From NCBI RefSeq assembly GCF_002160325.1, contig NZ_NFKJ01000002.1, forward strand, positions 62,001 to 126,000: a stretch of 64,000 nt of DNA. The letters are read 5' to 3'. Below the pieces are notes generated by a model. That model worked only from the letters and a program-made list of their open reading frames with translations. It ran no database searches and was not told the DNA's origin. A program made the translations under genes and the position numbers. Below are positions 33,365 to 42,396 of the stretch, piece by piece (within the stretch, counting starts at the first letter, position 1; the number at the start of each line of letters is the position of its first letter). The DNA comes from Lachnoclostridium sp. An181. Its GTDB lineage: Bacteria > Bacillota > Clostridia > Lachnospirales > Lachnospiraceae.

Positions 33365-34254
33365 TACTCGTCACCTCCGCAATGACCACATCCGCCGTGA
33401 TGTGTGTCGCCTTCCTGCATTTTTAATAAAGCTCTTCCCTCCTGGGTTTTGTACATCTGCTGTCTCTTCATCGCCTCATCAAAATTAATCAGGTGCCCGT
33501 CAAACTCCGGCCCATCTACACATGCAAATTTAATCTCATCTCCTACATGAAGACGGCAGGCACCGCACATACCGGTTCCATCTACCATGATCGGATTCAT
33601 GCTTACAATCGTAGGAATATTTAACTCTTTTGTCAGAAGACAGACAAACTTCATCATGATCATCGGTCCGATCGCAACGCATACATCATACTTTTTGCCT
33701 TCCTCCTGAACCAGTTTTTTGATCACATCCGTCACCATACCATGCTGTCCGTATGTACCATCGTCTGTGGCAATGTAAAGATTGCCGGAAACCTTTTCCA
33801 TCTCATCTTTCAAGATCAGCATATCTTTTGTCTTTGCTCCTACGATAACATCCACAGAAATACCGTGTTCATGCATCCATTTTACCTGTGGGTACACCGG
33901 CGCTGCTCCGACTCCTCCGGCAACAAATAAATACTTTTTATTTTTCAGTTCCTCCACGTCTTCGTGAATAAATTCGGATGCGCATCCAAGCGGACCTACA
34001 AAGTCTCTAAATGCGTCACCTTCTTTCAATAATGCCATTTTTTCTGTAGATACGCCGATGGCCTGGAAAACAATCGTTACTGTCCCGGCCTCACGGTCAT
34101 AATCACAGATTGTCAGAGGAATTCTCTCCCCTTTCTCGTCTATCTTTACAATGACAAACTGTCCAGGCTCACAATGTCTTGCGACTCTTGGAGCTTCTAC
34201 ATCCATAAGATAAATTTTATCTGCCAATTTCTCAGCTCTTCGTATTTTATACAT
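33364..34254 (-). CDS. nfnA: NfnA: ferredoxin:NADP+ oxidoreductase small subunit
   Basis: A 296-residue FAD/NAD-binding protein of the sulfide dehydrogenase / dihydroorotate dehydrogenase electron-transfer (PyrK-like) family. The flavin site is in RIPLTICDYDREAGTVTIVF, the NAD site in YLFVAGGVGAAPVYPQVKWM, and a [2Fe-2S] Cys cluster in MCGACRLHVGDEIKFACVDG. A His/Cys-rich end (HHGGCGHCGGDE) is notable. The ATG at 34254 (MYKIRRAEKL) has AGGAGGT upstream; an earlier in-frame start lacks one. It partners NfnB, balancing NADH, NADPH and reduced ferredoxin in fermentation. Confidence 0.88.
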   Translation of the reverse strand: MYKIRRAEKLADKIYLMDVEAPRVARHCEPGQFVIVKIDEKGERIPLTICDYDREAGTVTIVFQAIGVSTEKMALLKEGDAFRDFVGPLGCASEFIHEDVEELKNKKYLFVAGGVGAAPVYPQVKWMHEHGISVDVIVGAKTKDMLILKDEMEKVSGNLYIATDDGTYGQHGMVTDVIKKLVQEEGKKYDVCVAIGPMIMMKFVCLLTKELNIPTIVSMNPIMVDGTGMCGACRLHVGDEIKFACVDGPEFDGHLINFDEAMKRQQMYKTQEGRALLKMQEGDTHHGGCGHCGGDE

Positions 34255-34278
34255 GGCGTACCTCCTCAAATTCCTATA

Positions 34279-34314
34279 CTTTAACATGATAAAGCATTTT
34301 TATCTAAAAATCAA
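34279..34314 (-). promoter_or_regulatory. nfnAB promoter with dyad
   Basis: Minus-strand TTGATT (34314-34309), 17-nt spacer, TATCAT (34291-34286). The 16-bp near-palindrome CTTTAACATGATAAAG (34279-34294, seven of eight pairs) covers the -10 box and may be an operator. Confidence 0.55.
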
Positions 34315-34380
34315 CCTCATTTTTCTATCTTTTCTTTCCCTTATCGGTTATACTATTTCTGTAAAGGAGAGGACATTATA

Positions 34381-35082
34381 ATGCAAAAGACGATTTTAGT
34401 AGTAGATGACGAACAGTCCATTGCAGATTTAATAGAAGTATACTTGACTGCTGAAAATTGGCGGGTATTGAAATTTGACAATGGCACAGATGCTCTTGCC
34501 TGCATTGAGTCAGAGGAACTTTCCATGGCTATTCTGGATGTTATGCTGCCCGACATAGACGGATTCAAACTTTGTCAAAAGATAAGGGAAAATCACTATT
34601 ATCCTGTGATCATGCTCACTGCAAAAGTAGAGGATATCGATAAGATCACAGGGCTTACGATCGGAGCAGATGATTATATCACAAAACCATTCAATCCACT
34701 GGAGCTGGTTGCCAGAATCAAGACACAATTCAGGCGCTATGAAAAATACAATCATTTGGAACATACAGCCTCTAAACCCTCCAACGATATCATCGACATC
34801 CGCGGTCTTTCGATCAACCAGGACACCCACCACTGTACATTAAATGGGAAACAACTTTCCCTGACGCCGCGGGAATTTTCTATTCTTTGGTATCTGTGCC
34901 AAAACCGTGGACGGGTAATTTCCTCGGAAGAGATTTTTGAAAAAATCTGGGGAGAAGAATTTTTAAATAACAACAATACGGTCATGGCCCATATCGGGCG
35001 TATCCGGGAAAAAATGAATGATTCCGGAAGAAGGCCAAAATACATTAAAACAGTCTGGGGAGTGGGGTATCAAATTGAATAG
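34381..35082 (+). CDS. OmpR/PhoB-type response regulator, VanR-like
   Basis: A 233-residue response regulator. The receiver domain has acidic residues Asp9-Asp10, the phosphorylation site Asp53 (ILDVMLPDIDGF) and Lys in ITKPFNPLELVARIK. The C-terminal winged helix (about 135-233) ends TVWGVGYQIE, the OmpR-type DNA-binding wing. AAGGAGAGG lies upstream. It is coupled to the histidine kinase gene by an 8-nt overlap. The arrangement and sequence style are those of VanR/VanS-like envelope-sensing systems; no van resistance genes are nearby. Divergent from nfnA. Confidence 0.92.
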   Translation: MQKTILVVDDEQSIADLIEVYLTAENWRVLKFDNGTDALACIESEELSMAILDVMLPDIDGFKLCQKIRENHYYPVIMLTAKVEDIDKITGLTIGADDYITKPFNPLELVARIKTQFRRYEKYNHLEHTASKPSNDIIDIRGLSINQDTHHCTLNGKQLSLTPREFSILWYLCQNRGRVISSEEIFEKIWGEEFLNNNNTVMAHIGRIREKMNDSGRRPKYIKTVWGVGYQIE

Positions 35083-36211
35083 ACAAGAACTCAATAAATT
35101 ATCCGGAAGATTGAAATCTCTTTTGATCAAACGCTTTATTTTTTGTTATCTTCTCTATATTATGGCAGGGATCATTCTGTTCATCGGTGCCTTTTTGTAC
35201 TATCGAAGCAAAATCTGGTATGGAGATGAAACATTTTATATCCTTGCTCACCTTGCCCTGAATTTTATAACTCCCATTCTGCTAATTTATGCAATTGCAG
35301 GAGCTATTGGATTGGGCGTCTATTTTCTGCGCAGAGCATGCAGGTATCTGGATGAATTTCTTGCTGCCTCTGAAAATTTGTTTCTTGGCAAAGAAAATGA
35401 ATCTTCCTTTTCAGAAGAACTTGAGCCGGTAGCACAATATCTGGATACTGTTCAAAAGACTCTGAAAGAAAGCCAGCGCGCTGCACATGAGGCAGAACAA
35501 AAAAAGAATGATCTGGTGGTTTATCTTGCACATGACCTTAAAACACCTCTTACCTCCGTGATCGGATATCTGACGCTTTTAAACGAAGAGGAAGAAATCT
35601 CCCCTAAACTGCAGAAAAAATACCTTGGAGTATCCTTAGAAAAAGCAGAACGACTTGAAGATTTGATCAACGAATTTTTTGAAATCACCCGTTTTAACCT
35701 GACCCACCTGACTTTGGAACTGTCAGAAATCAATCTGACAAGGATGCTGGAACAGACAATCTTTGAGTTCAATCCCATGTTTCTTGAAAAAGGGTTGATT
35801 TGCAAGTTGGACGCACCTGGAAATTATTTTTATTTATGCGACCCCGATAAAATCCAAAGAGTATTTGACAATCTGCTGAGGAATGCAGTGAATTACAGTT
35901 ATCCGGACAGCCAGATACACATTGTTTTGAAGGAAACGGAAAAAACAATCCTTCTCTCAGTACAAAATGCAGGAAATACCATACCGGCCGAAAAACTGGA
36001 CCGGATTTTTGAACAGTTCTTCCGTCTGGATGTTTCGCGCAACGTAAAAAGCGGTGGCGCAGGTCTTGGACTTGCCATTGCAAAAGAAATCGTAGAATTG
36101 CATAATGGAACCATTTCTGCCAAAAGTAATGATAATCAGATCCTGTTTTCTGTGGAGCTGCCATTACATCCCAAAGCAGAACAGGCGATAAATATCTTCA
36201 GAAATTCTTAA
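35075..36211 (+). CDS. sensor histidine kinase, VanS-like
   Basis: A 378-residue membrane sensor kinase. Two membrane helices (about 20-45 and 58-90 from the TTG) flank a short external loop, followed by a HAMP-like linker. The dimerisation helix has the phosphorylated His in VVYLAHDLKTPLTSVIGYLT, and the ATPase domain shows the N box (NLLRNAVNYS) and G box (GGAGLGLAIAKEI). I start at the TTG at 35075, preceded by GGGGAGTGGGG and overlapping the regulator stop by 8 nt, a layout common in VanRS pairs; an ATG 57 nt earlier lies deep inside the regulator gene without a site. Confidence 0.9.
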   Translation: MNRQELNKLSGRLKSLLIKRFIFCYLLYIMAGIILFIGAFLYYRSKIWYGDETFYILAHLALNFITPILLIYAIAGAIGLGVYFLRRACRYLDEFLAASENLFLGKENESSFSEELEPVAQYLDTVQKTLKESQRAAHEAEQKKNDLVVYLAHDLKTPLTSVIGYLTLLNEEEEISPKLQKKYLGVSLEKAERLEDLINEFFEITRFNLTHLTLELSEINLTRMLEQTIFEFNPMFLEKGLICKLDAPGNYFYLCDPDKIQRVFDNLLRNAVNYSYPDSQIHIVLKETEKTILLSVQNAGNTIPAEKLDRIFEQFFRLDVSRNVKSGGAGLGLAIAKEIVELHNGTISAKSNDNQILFSVELPLHPKAEQAINIFRNS

Positions 36212-36317
36212 AAATTTCGTGGAAAAAAATGAGGAGTTTTGTCCGTAAATATGAGAAAAAGAAAGCATCCTTTTTGGTATTCTATTTACAACGAAGGCTA
36301 GAAAGGATGATTTTTTT

Positions 36318-37187
36318 ATGAAAACATATGCAGCAACTTCAAATCATAGGCATTCCAGATCCACGTACCCCAAAAGGCATCCATCAGGAAATCTGAAAAA
36401 GCGAAAACGTCAGAAACGAAGTTTTTTCCGTCGGATGGCCATATTGATCATAGGCTGCATTTTGGTAATAGCGGCTCTTAACATGAAAGATCTGTATCAC
36501 ACTGCGGTAACCTCCATTCCTTTTATCGGTGAGGCAAAGTTAGAAGAATATGCCGCAGAACATGGGCTTTCACTCTCTGATTACCCAAAAGAACTCATTG
36601 AACTTTACAAACGAAATCCGGAAACCAAAACATTTGTCTTTGAATATCCCTTTGCAAAGGATAACCCATCTGCTGTGGATTTGAGCGGCACGGATACTTC
36701 TTCTGTTCCACTTTTCCTGCAATGGGATCAACGCTGGGGGTATGACCAGTATGCCGGCGACCTGTTTGGTCTTAGTGGCTGCGGCCCTACCTGTCTCTCC
36801 ATGGTTGCAGTGTATCTTACCAAAGACACTTCCATGGATCCCGGCTGGATGGGTGAATTCGCCACCTCTCATGGCTATGCCTCTGAAGGCAGTGGATCTT
36901 TCTGGACTTTATTTTCCGAAGGCGGAAGGGAACTTGGCTTTGATGTGACAGAAATCCCTCTGGATGAACAGCGCATTATCAATAACCTTCAGGTTGGAAA
37001 TCCAATCGTAGCCGTCATGGGGCCTGGAGATTTTACCTCTTCCGGACACTTCATCATATTCACTGGATATGAGGATGGAAAACTAAAAGTAAATGACCCA
37101 AACAGCAAAGCAAATTCAGAAAAACTCTGGGATTTCTCGAAAATCCAGGGACAGATCAAAGACCTTTGGGTCTTTCGAAATAAATAA
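36318..37187 (+). CDS. membrane-anchored C39-family peptidase
   Basis: A 289-residue protein with a long very basic cytoplasmic N-terminus (to about residue 40) and one membrane helix (about 41-56). The extracellular C39-like cysteine peptidase domain has its likely nucleophile Cys in LFGLSGCGPTCLSMVAVYLT, His in SSGHFIIFTGYEDG, and the third residue in KVNDPNSK. It probably acts on the cell wall or on an exported peptide. It follows the VanRS-like pair by 106 nt in the same direction and may be its target. AAAGGATG precedes the ATG; a strong terminator follows. Confidence 0.85.
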   Translation: MKTYAATSNHRHSRSTYPKRHPSGNLKKRKRQKRSFFRRMAILIIGCILVIAALNMKDLYHTAVTSIPFIGEAKLEEYAAEHGLSLSDYPKELIELYKRNPETKTFVFEYPFAKDNPSAVDLSGTDTSSVPLFLQWDQRWGYDQYAGDLFGLSGCGPTCLSMVAVYLTKDTSMDPGWMGEFATSHGYASEGSGSFWTLFSEGGRELGFDVTEIPLDEQRIINNLQVGNPIVAVMGPGDFTSSGHFIIFTGYEDGKLKVNDPNSKANSEKLWDFSKIQGQIKDLWVFRNK

Positions 37188-37190
37188 TAG

Positions 37191-37231
37191 ACGGGAGCCT
37201 GTGATCTACACAAATCACAGACTCCCGTTTA
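37191..37231 (+). terminator. intrinsic terminator after the C39 peptidase gene
   Basis: ACGGGAG-C-CTGTGAT pairs with ATCACAG-A-CTCCCGT (15 positions, one mismatch), ending at 37228 and followed by TTTAT. It also lies before the stop of the convergent alcohol dehydrogenase. Confidence 0.85.
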
Positions 37232-37269
37232 TACTATTCTTATGAGTTAATAGGGGTTATGTTTCAATG

Positions 37270-38451
37270 TTAAAAATCTACTTCTTCTCCATAGTAAATG
37301 CATGTGAACAATTTTTCCATTGTAGCCGGATCGATTGCTCTTGGGTTAGAACCTGTACATGCATCTCCAACTGCATTTTTGGAAATCTCGGCAATCTTTT
37401 CTTTGAATTCTGCCTCATCGATTCCAAATTCTTTGAGTGTCTTCGGAATATTTAATTTTACATTGTACTCATCAATCTTAGCACAAAGCGCCAGCATCAA
37501 TTCTTCATCTGTATCGCCCTTAAGTCCAATGAACCTTGCGATATCGCCGTAACGTTTCAATGCAGTCGCATCTTTTGCATTGTACTTGATGACATATGGA
37601 AGATAAATGGCATTTGCGCATCCATGTGGAATGTGTCCGGTTGAGAATGCTGCACCTGTCTTGTGTGCCATGGAATGTACGATTCCCAAAAGCGCGTTGG
37701 AAAATGCCATTCCTGCCAGACATTGTGCATAGTGCATCTGCTCTCTCGCAGCCATATCTTTATTGTAGGAATCCGGCAGATATGTAAATACCATATCAAT
37801 TGCTTTGAGCGCAAGTGGATCTGTAAATGGTGAGTTCAGTGTAGACACATATGCCTCAATTGCATGTGTCAGCGCATCCATACCTGTATGAGCTGTCAAT
37901 TTTTCAGGCATTGTCTCTGCAAGAGCAGGATCTACGATTGCTACGTCCGGTGTGATATTGAAATCAGCAAGAGGATATTTGATACCTGTCTTGTAGTCTG
38001 TGATAACAGAGAATGCAGTCACTTCCGTAGCTGTTCCGGATGTAGATGGAATTGCCAAAAATTTTGCCTTTGTTCTCAATGTCGGGAATGAAAACGGCTG
38101 GATAATCTCATCAAAAGTAGTGTCAGGATATTCATAGAATACCCACATTGCTTTTGCAGCATCAATCGGTGAACCGCCGCCCATGGAAATAATCCAATCC
38201 GGCTCAAATTCTCTCATCGCTGCAGCGCCTTTCATAACAGTCTCTACGGATGGATCCGGCTCTACATTTTCAAACAACTGTACTTCGATTCCCGCTTCTT
38301 TTAAATACGCAAGCACTTTGTCAACGAATCCAAAACGTTTCATGGAGCCGCCTCCAAGCACCAGCATTGCTTTTTTCCCTTTCAAAGTTTTGAGCTGCTC
38401 CAAAGCATCCTTTCCGTAATAAATGTCTCTTGGTAATGTAAATCTCATCAT
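37270..38451 (-). CDS. iron-containing alcohol dehydrogenase
   Basis: A 393-residue group III alcohol dehydrogenase, like butanol dehydrogenases and the ADH half of AdhE. The NAD(P) site is in DWIISMGGGSPIDAAKAMW. The metal ligands are Asp in ADFNITPDVAIVDPAL and His residues in HTGMDALTHAIEAYV, GIVHSMAHKTGAAF and HIPHGCANA. It would reduce acetaldehyde or longer aldehydes to regenerate NAD(P)+ during fermentation. GGAGATGC precedes the ATG pair. The promoter and a Rex-like operator upstream suggest control by the NADH/NAD ratio through the Rex protein encoded at 54290. Confidence 0.93.
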   Translation of the reverse strand: MMRFTLPRDIYYGKDALEQLKTLKGKKAMLVLGGGSMKRFGFVDKVLAYLKEAGIEVQLFENVEPDPSVETVMKGAAAMREFEPDWIISMGGGSPIDAAKAMWVFYEYPDTTFDEIIQPFSFPTLRTKAKFLAIPSTSGTATEVTAFSVITDYKTGIKYPLADFNITPDVAIVDPALAETMPEKLTAHTGMDALTHAIEAYVSTLNSPFTDPLALKAIDMVFTYLPDSYNKDMAAREQMHYAQCLAGMAFSNALLGIVHSMAHKTGAAFSTGHIPHGCANAIYLPYVIKYNAKDATALKRYGDIARFIGLKGDTDEELMLALCAKIDEYNVKLNIPKTLKEFGIDEAEFKEKIAEISKNAVGDACTGSNPRAIDPATMEKLFTCIYYGEEVDF

Positions 38452-38479
38452 AATTATTGCATCTCCTGTCTGTGCTAGA

Positions 38480-38497
38480 TTGTTAAATTTTTACCTG
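38480..38497 (-). promoter_or_regulatory. Rex-like operator
   Basis: TTGTTAA-ATTT-TTACCTG compared with the clostridial Rex consensus TTGTTAA-N4-TTAACAA: first half perfect, second half four of seven. It lies just after the -10 box, covering the expected transcription start of the alcohol dehydrogenase. Confidence 0.5.
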
Positions 38498-38504
38498 TCT
38501 TGAA

Positions 38505-38532
38505 TTATACTACTTTTCTACATTTTACTCAA
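38505..38532 (-). promoter_or_regulatory. promoter of the iron alcohol dehydrogenase
   Basis: Minus-strand TTGAGT (38532-38527), 16-nt spacer, TATAAT (38510-38505), about 55 nt before the ATG. Confidence 0.65.
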
Positions 38533-38548
38533 TAACTTCCATAAAAAA

Positions 38549-38581
38549 AGACCATTGTTTTCGCAATGTATACAATGGTCT
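38549..38581 (-). terminator. terminator after the zinc-ribbon/TPR gene
   Basis: AGACCATTGT (38549-38558) with ACAATGGTCT (38572-38581), a perfect 10-bp stem. On the minus strand it is followed by TTTTTTT. It lies 12 nt after the stop at 38593. Confidence 0.88.
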
Positions 38582-38592
38582 GTTTCTCTAAT

Positions 38593-39795
38593 TTATCTTT
38601 CAATTGTCAATTCATAGTTTCTTTTCGTCACTTCGCTTGTCCGCTCTCCATTGATGAGCACTGCTGTGAAAATGGTATTTCCTTCCGGCATGTCGATCGG
38701 CCCGGTATACTCTTTGGATGACTTTGTAGGTGCACTTCCATCCAGGGTATAATAAGCTGTGTATCCTTCCGGAACGATAATGGAAATCTTCGTAGGCTCA
38801 CTATATTTTCCTGTCGAAGGAGTCACTGCCGGCGCATCCTGAGTTGGAAACTGAACAACATAGCTTTTTGAGATCACAGAACTTGGAATGCCTTTTGCAT
38901 TGACAGACATTGCCTTGACGATCGTTGTCCCTTCTTTCAGCGGAATCGGTTTATTATATTTTGTGCTGGCAGTTGTCGGCTCTTTTCCGTCCAGAGTATA
39001 ATAAATCTGCTCTCCTGACGAGGTAAGCTTAAGCTCCTGGACTTCTTCATAATCCCCTTCTTCAAGACTGAACTTCGGCGGGGAGGACACGTATTGTGAC
39101 AGGGCATCCGTTACCTCCGGATATGCACAATCTGCCATCAGCTCTGAAACCTTTTCCAGTTCATCATTGTCCATGTAAAATTCAATGGCTGCACGATACA
39201 ATTCCGTCTCTCCAGGATGTTCACTAACCGCATCCTCATAGACCTGTTCAGCTTTGTTCTCCTCTCCTCTTGCAAGGTATACTTTCACAAGCCCTCTATA
39301 TGCATCCACTTTCACACCATTCTTTTGAATAGCCTTTTCAAAGCATTGCTCTGCTTTCTCGTAATTTTTTGAAACCAAAGCTGAATTTCCTCTGTTTACA
39401 ATCCCTGTATAGGAATTGGAATACAGAAGATAAATTCCAAGAATAAGAACTGCCACAAAAAGAACCATACAAAGAATCAGCTTTCTCCTCCTGGCTTTTA
39501 ATTCTTTTCTTCTTTTCTCTTTTCTCTGTCTTGCCACGCGCCTTCTTCTTGCAGTCTCTCTTTCTTCGGCCTCCCTCTCCTGCTCTTCCAGCATCCTGGA
39601 TGCCGCGGACTGCCTTGTGCTTGAGTATGTATAAGAAACTCTGCCCCTATTGTATTGGCCCGATGTACCGTTCACATGTGAAGTTAAAATATCATCCAGA
39701 GGATTATAATCCGGAACCATCTGTACTTCTCTTCCGCATCGTTCACAGTATACATAGCCGTCCGGGATTTCACATCCACAATATCTACACTTCAT
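38593..39795 (-). CDS. zinc-ribbon, TPR and chitobiase-like domain membrane protein
   Basis: A 400-residue multi-domain protein. Residues 1-22 are a zinc ribbon (CRYCGCEIPDGYVYCERCG). A disordered, extremely Arg/Lys/Glu-rich segment follows (65-106), then one membrane helix (about 107-126). Tetratricopeptide repeats come next (ALVSKNYEKAEQCFEKAIQK and DAYRGLVKVYLARGEENKAE). The C-terminus holds two chitobiase C-terminal-like beta domains, each with IYYTLDGKEPT or AYYTLDGSAPT. The membrane domain divides a cytoplasmic zinc part from an external part. Function is unknown; such proteins are common in Lachnospiraceae. It follows folD by 12 nt and ends in a terminator, so it closes that transcript. 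Confidence 0.82.
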   Translation of the reverse strand: MKCRYCGCEIPDGYVYCERCGREVQMVPDYNPLDDILTSHVNGTSGQYNRGRVSYTYSSTRQSAASRMLEEQEREAEERETARRRRVARQRKEKRRKELKARRRKLILCMVLFVAVLILGIYLLYSNSYTGIVNRGNSALVSKNYEKAEQCFEKAIQKNGVKVDAYRGLVKVYLARGEENKAEQVYEDAVSEHPGETELYRAAIEFYMDNDELEKVSELMADCAYPEVTDALSQYVSSPPKFSLEEGDYEEVQELKLTSSGEQIYYTLDGKEPTTASTKYNKPIPLKEGTTIVKAMSVNAKGIPSSVISKSYVVQFPTQDAPAVTPSTGKYSEPTKISIIVPEGYTAYYTLDGSAPTKSSKEYTGPIDMPEGNTIFTAVLINGERTSEVTKRNYELTIER

Positions 39796-39807
39796 CTTAC
39801 GCGCCTC

Positions 39808-40647
39808 CTAATTCCGTATTGTCTCTACGCAATTATTCATCAGCATCGCTATCGTCATTGGTCCTACTCCTCCCGGCACTGGTGTGATCGCTGACGCTTT
39901 TTCCTTTACGGAATCAAAATCCACGTCCCCACACAATTTATTTTCATTATTCCTGTGTATTCCAACGTCAATGACTACAGCTCCTTCTTTTACAAAATCA
40001 GCCGTAATAAATTTGGGTTTTCCGACAGCAACCACAAGAATATCCGCTCTCTTAGCAACTTCTTTGAGGTTCTTTGTCCTGGAATGTGCGATGGTAACAG
40101 TTCCATTTTCCCTAAGCAACAGCATCTGCATTGGTTTTCCAACGATATTGCTGCGCCCTATCACCACACACTCTTTTCCCTCAATCTCCACTCCTGAGCG
40201 TTTTAAAAGCTGGATAATGCCCGCAGGTGTACAAGGCAGAAATCCTTTTCTTCCGATACATAAATTTCCTACATTCACAGGATGGAATCCATCCACATCC
40301 TTGGAAGGAGAGATTGCATTGATCACGCGCTCCTCTGAAATATGTTCCGGCAAAGGAAGCTGAACCAAAATCCCATTCACCTTTTCGTCCTGATTTAGTT
40401 TCTCGATGAGTAAAAGCAGTTCCTCCTCTGAAACTGTTTCTTCCAACTCATAGGCAAGGGATTTGATTCCAACAAATGCGCATGCCTTCTTTTTGTTATT
40501 TACATACACGCAGGATGCCGCATCATTTCCCACCTGTACCACCGCCAGGCAGATTTCTTTTCCCTCTTCTTTTTTTTGGCCAACTTCCGCTTTTAACTCT
40601 TCCTTTATCTTTGCTGAAATCGCCTTTCCATCTATCATCTGTGTCAT
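39808..40647 (-). CDS. folD: methylenetetrahydrofolate dehydrogenase / cyclohydrolase
   Basis: A 279-residue FolD, which interconverts methylene-, methenyl- and 10-formyl-tetrahydrofolate. The active-site block is [20 protein letters not shown]. The second signature, [20 protein letters not shown] followed by [14 protein letters not shown], gives the NADP site, and [17 protein letters not shown] closes the domain. Length is typical. It lies downstream of fhs, 38 nt apart, so both steps of the formate branch of one-carbon metabolism are made together. Confidence 0.97.
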   Translation of the reverse strand: MTQMIDGKAISAKIKEELKAEVGQKKEEGKEICLAVVQVGNDAASCVYVNNKKKACAFVGIKSLAYELEETVSEEELLLLIEKLNQDEKVNGILVQLPLPEHISEERVINAISPSKDVDGFHPVNVGNLCIGRKGFLPCTPAGIIQLLKRSGVEIEGKECVVIGRSNIVGKPMQMLLLRENGTVTIAHSRTKNLKEVAKRADILVVAVGKPKFITADFVKEGAVVIDVGIHRNNENKLCGDVDFDSVKEKASAITPVPGGVGPMTIAMLMNNCVETIRN

Positions 40648-40685
40648 ACTATCCGCACCTTTTCTTTTGATTTCTGTTTATTTTC

Positions 40686-42359
40686 TTAAAACAGCCCTAC
40701 GATCGTGCCGTTTTCATCCACATCAATATTGTTCGCTGCAGGAACTTTCGGAAGTCCAGGCATTGTCATGACTGTTCCCGTCAGGGCAACAACAAAGCCC
40801 GCCCCGGCATTGACATAGACTTCACGGATATGGATCTTAAATCCTTCCGGACGTCCAAGTAAGGTGGCATCATCGGAGAGAGAATACTGGTTTTTCGCCA
40901 TACAAACAGGCAGATTTGCAAATCCCATGCCCTCAATTTTCTCCAGCTGTTTTTTTGCTGCAGCGCTAAATTCCACTCCGTCTGCTCCGTAGATTTCTTT
41001 TGCAATGGTCTCTATCTTTTTATCCAGAGACATTTCATCCGGATAGAGAACCTGGAAATCATTCTCTTTTGTATTATCCAGTACGTCCAGCACTTTCTTT
41101 GCCAGCTCGATTCCTCCTTCTCCGCCTTTTTCCCAGACTTTTGCTAACGCAAATTCGCATCCTCTTTCCTTACAGTACTCTTCTACAAATGCGATCTCCA
41201 TTTCCGTGTCCGCGGAAAATGCATTCAAAGTGACAATGACGGGAAGATGATATTTCTGAATATTCTCAATATGTTTTCCAAGATTGACAATTCCCTTTTT
41301 CAAAGCGTCAAGATTTTCATTGGATAAATCGGCCTTTGCCACGCCTCCGTTGTATTTCAATGCCCGGACAGTTGCCACGAGTACAACAGCATCCGGTTTC
41401 AGTCCGGCCTTTCTGCACTTGATGTCAAAGAATTTCTCAGCGCCAAGGTCTGCCCCGAATCCGGCCTCTGTAATGGCAATATCACTCAATTTCAAAGCCA
41501 TTTTTGTAGCACGCACACTGTTACATCCGTGCGCGATGTTTGCAAAAGGTCCACCATGCACAAGCGCCGGTGTGTGCTCTAATGTCTGGATCAAGTTTGG
41601 TTTGATGGCATCCTTCAAAAGCGCAGTCATCGCCCCAACTGCATGAAGATCTTCTGCGGTTACCGGTTCGCCCTGGTAATTATAGGCAACAATAATTTTA
41701 GAAAGTCTTTGTTTCAGATCATTGATATCATCTGCAAGACATAGGATTGCCATGATCTCTGAAGCAACAGTGATGACAAAGTGGTCTTCTCTCACCACAC
41801 CGTCCGCTTTTGCGCCAAGACCTACCACCACATTCCGAAGAACCCTGTCATTCATATCAAGGCAGCGTTTCCATACCACCTGTCTTGGGTCGATTCCGAG
41901 AGTATTTCCCTGCTGAATATGGTTGTCAAGCAATGCTGCCAGAAGATTATTGGCTGAAGTAATAGCGTGGAAATCACCGGTAAAGTGTAAATTCAATTCC
42001 TCCATCGGCACAACCTGTGCATACCCGCCACCTGCAGCTCCGCCTTTGATCCCAAAGCAAGGTCCAAGGGAAGGCTCTCTAAGCGCTATCATAGCTTTTT
42101 GCCCAAGTTTTGCCATGGCTTGTCCAAGCCCAACTGTGATCGTTGTCTTTCCCTCCCCTGCAGGCGTAGGATTGATCGCAGTCACAAGGACAAGTTTTCC
42201 GTTAGGATTGTCCCTTGTCTTTTCCTCAAGCTCATCGGAAAGCTTTGCCTTATATTTTCCATATAATTCCAGCTCATCCTCTGCAATACCGATGCTTGCC
42301 GCTACATTTTTGATAAGTTCCATTTTGTTTTCCTGTGCAATCTGAATATCTGTCTTCAT
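40686..42359 (-). CDS. fhs: formate--tetrahydrofolate ligase
   Basis: A 557-residue formyltetrahydrofolate synthetase, which uses ATP to join formate and tetrahydrofolate. The P-loop region is [20 protein letters not shown] and the signature [20 protein letters not shown] is complete. In anaerobes it feeds purine and serine synthesis or the Wood-Ljungdahl methyl branch. No other Wood-Ljungdahl genes are in the window, so a full pathway is not implied. It is followed by folD and preceded by ftsK. Confidence 0.97.
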   Translation of the reverse strand: MKTDIQIAQENKMELIKNVAASIGIAEDELELYGKYKAKLSDELEEKTRDNPNGKLVLVTAINPTPAGEGKTTITVGLGQAMAKLGQKAMIALREPSLGPCFGIKGGAAGGGYAQVVPMEELNLHFTGDFHAITSANNLLAALLDNHIQQGNTLGIDPRQVVWKRCLDMNDRVLRNVVVGLGAKADGVVREDHFVITVASEIMAILCLADDINDLKQRLSKIIVAYNYQGEPVTAEDLHAVGAMTALLKDAIKPNLIQTLEHTPALVHGGPFANIAHGCNSVRATKMALKLSDIAITEAGFGADLGAEKFFDIKCRKAGLKPDAVVLVATVRALKYNGGVAKADLSNENLDALKKGIVNLGKHIENIQKYHLPVIVTLNAFSADTEMEIAFVEEYCKERGCEFALAKVWEKGGEGGIELAKKVLDVLDNTKENDFQVLYPDEMSLDKKIETIAKEIYGADGVEFSAAAKKQLEKIEGMGFANLPVCMAKNQYSLSDDATLLGRPEGFKIHIREVYVNAGAGFVVALTGTVMTMPGLPKVPAANNIDVDENGTIVGLF

Positions 42360-42396
42360 CTGTCAATCCCTTTCTTTCTCTGAACTTTTGGTAACT

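Noticed and set aside
34381-36211. Vancomycin resistance cluster
   Set aside because: Only VanR/VanS-like regulators are present; no ligase, VanH, VanX or VanY genes follow.
40648-40685. Folate riboswitch or other leader between fhs and folD
   Set aside because: Only 38 nt with no structure.
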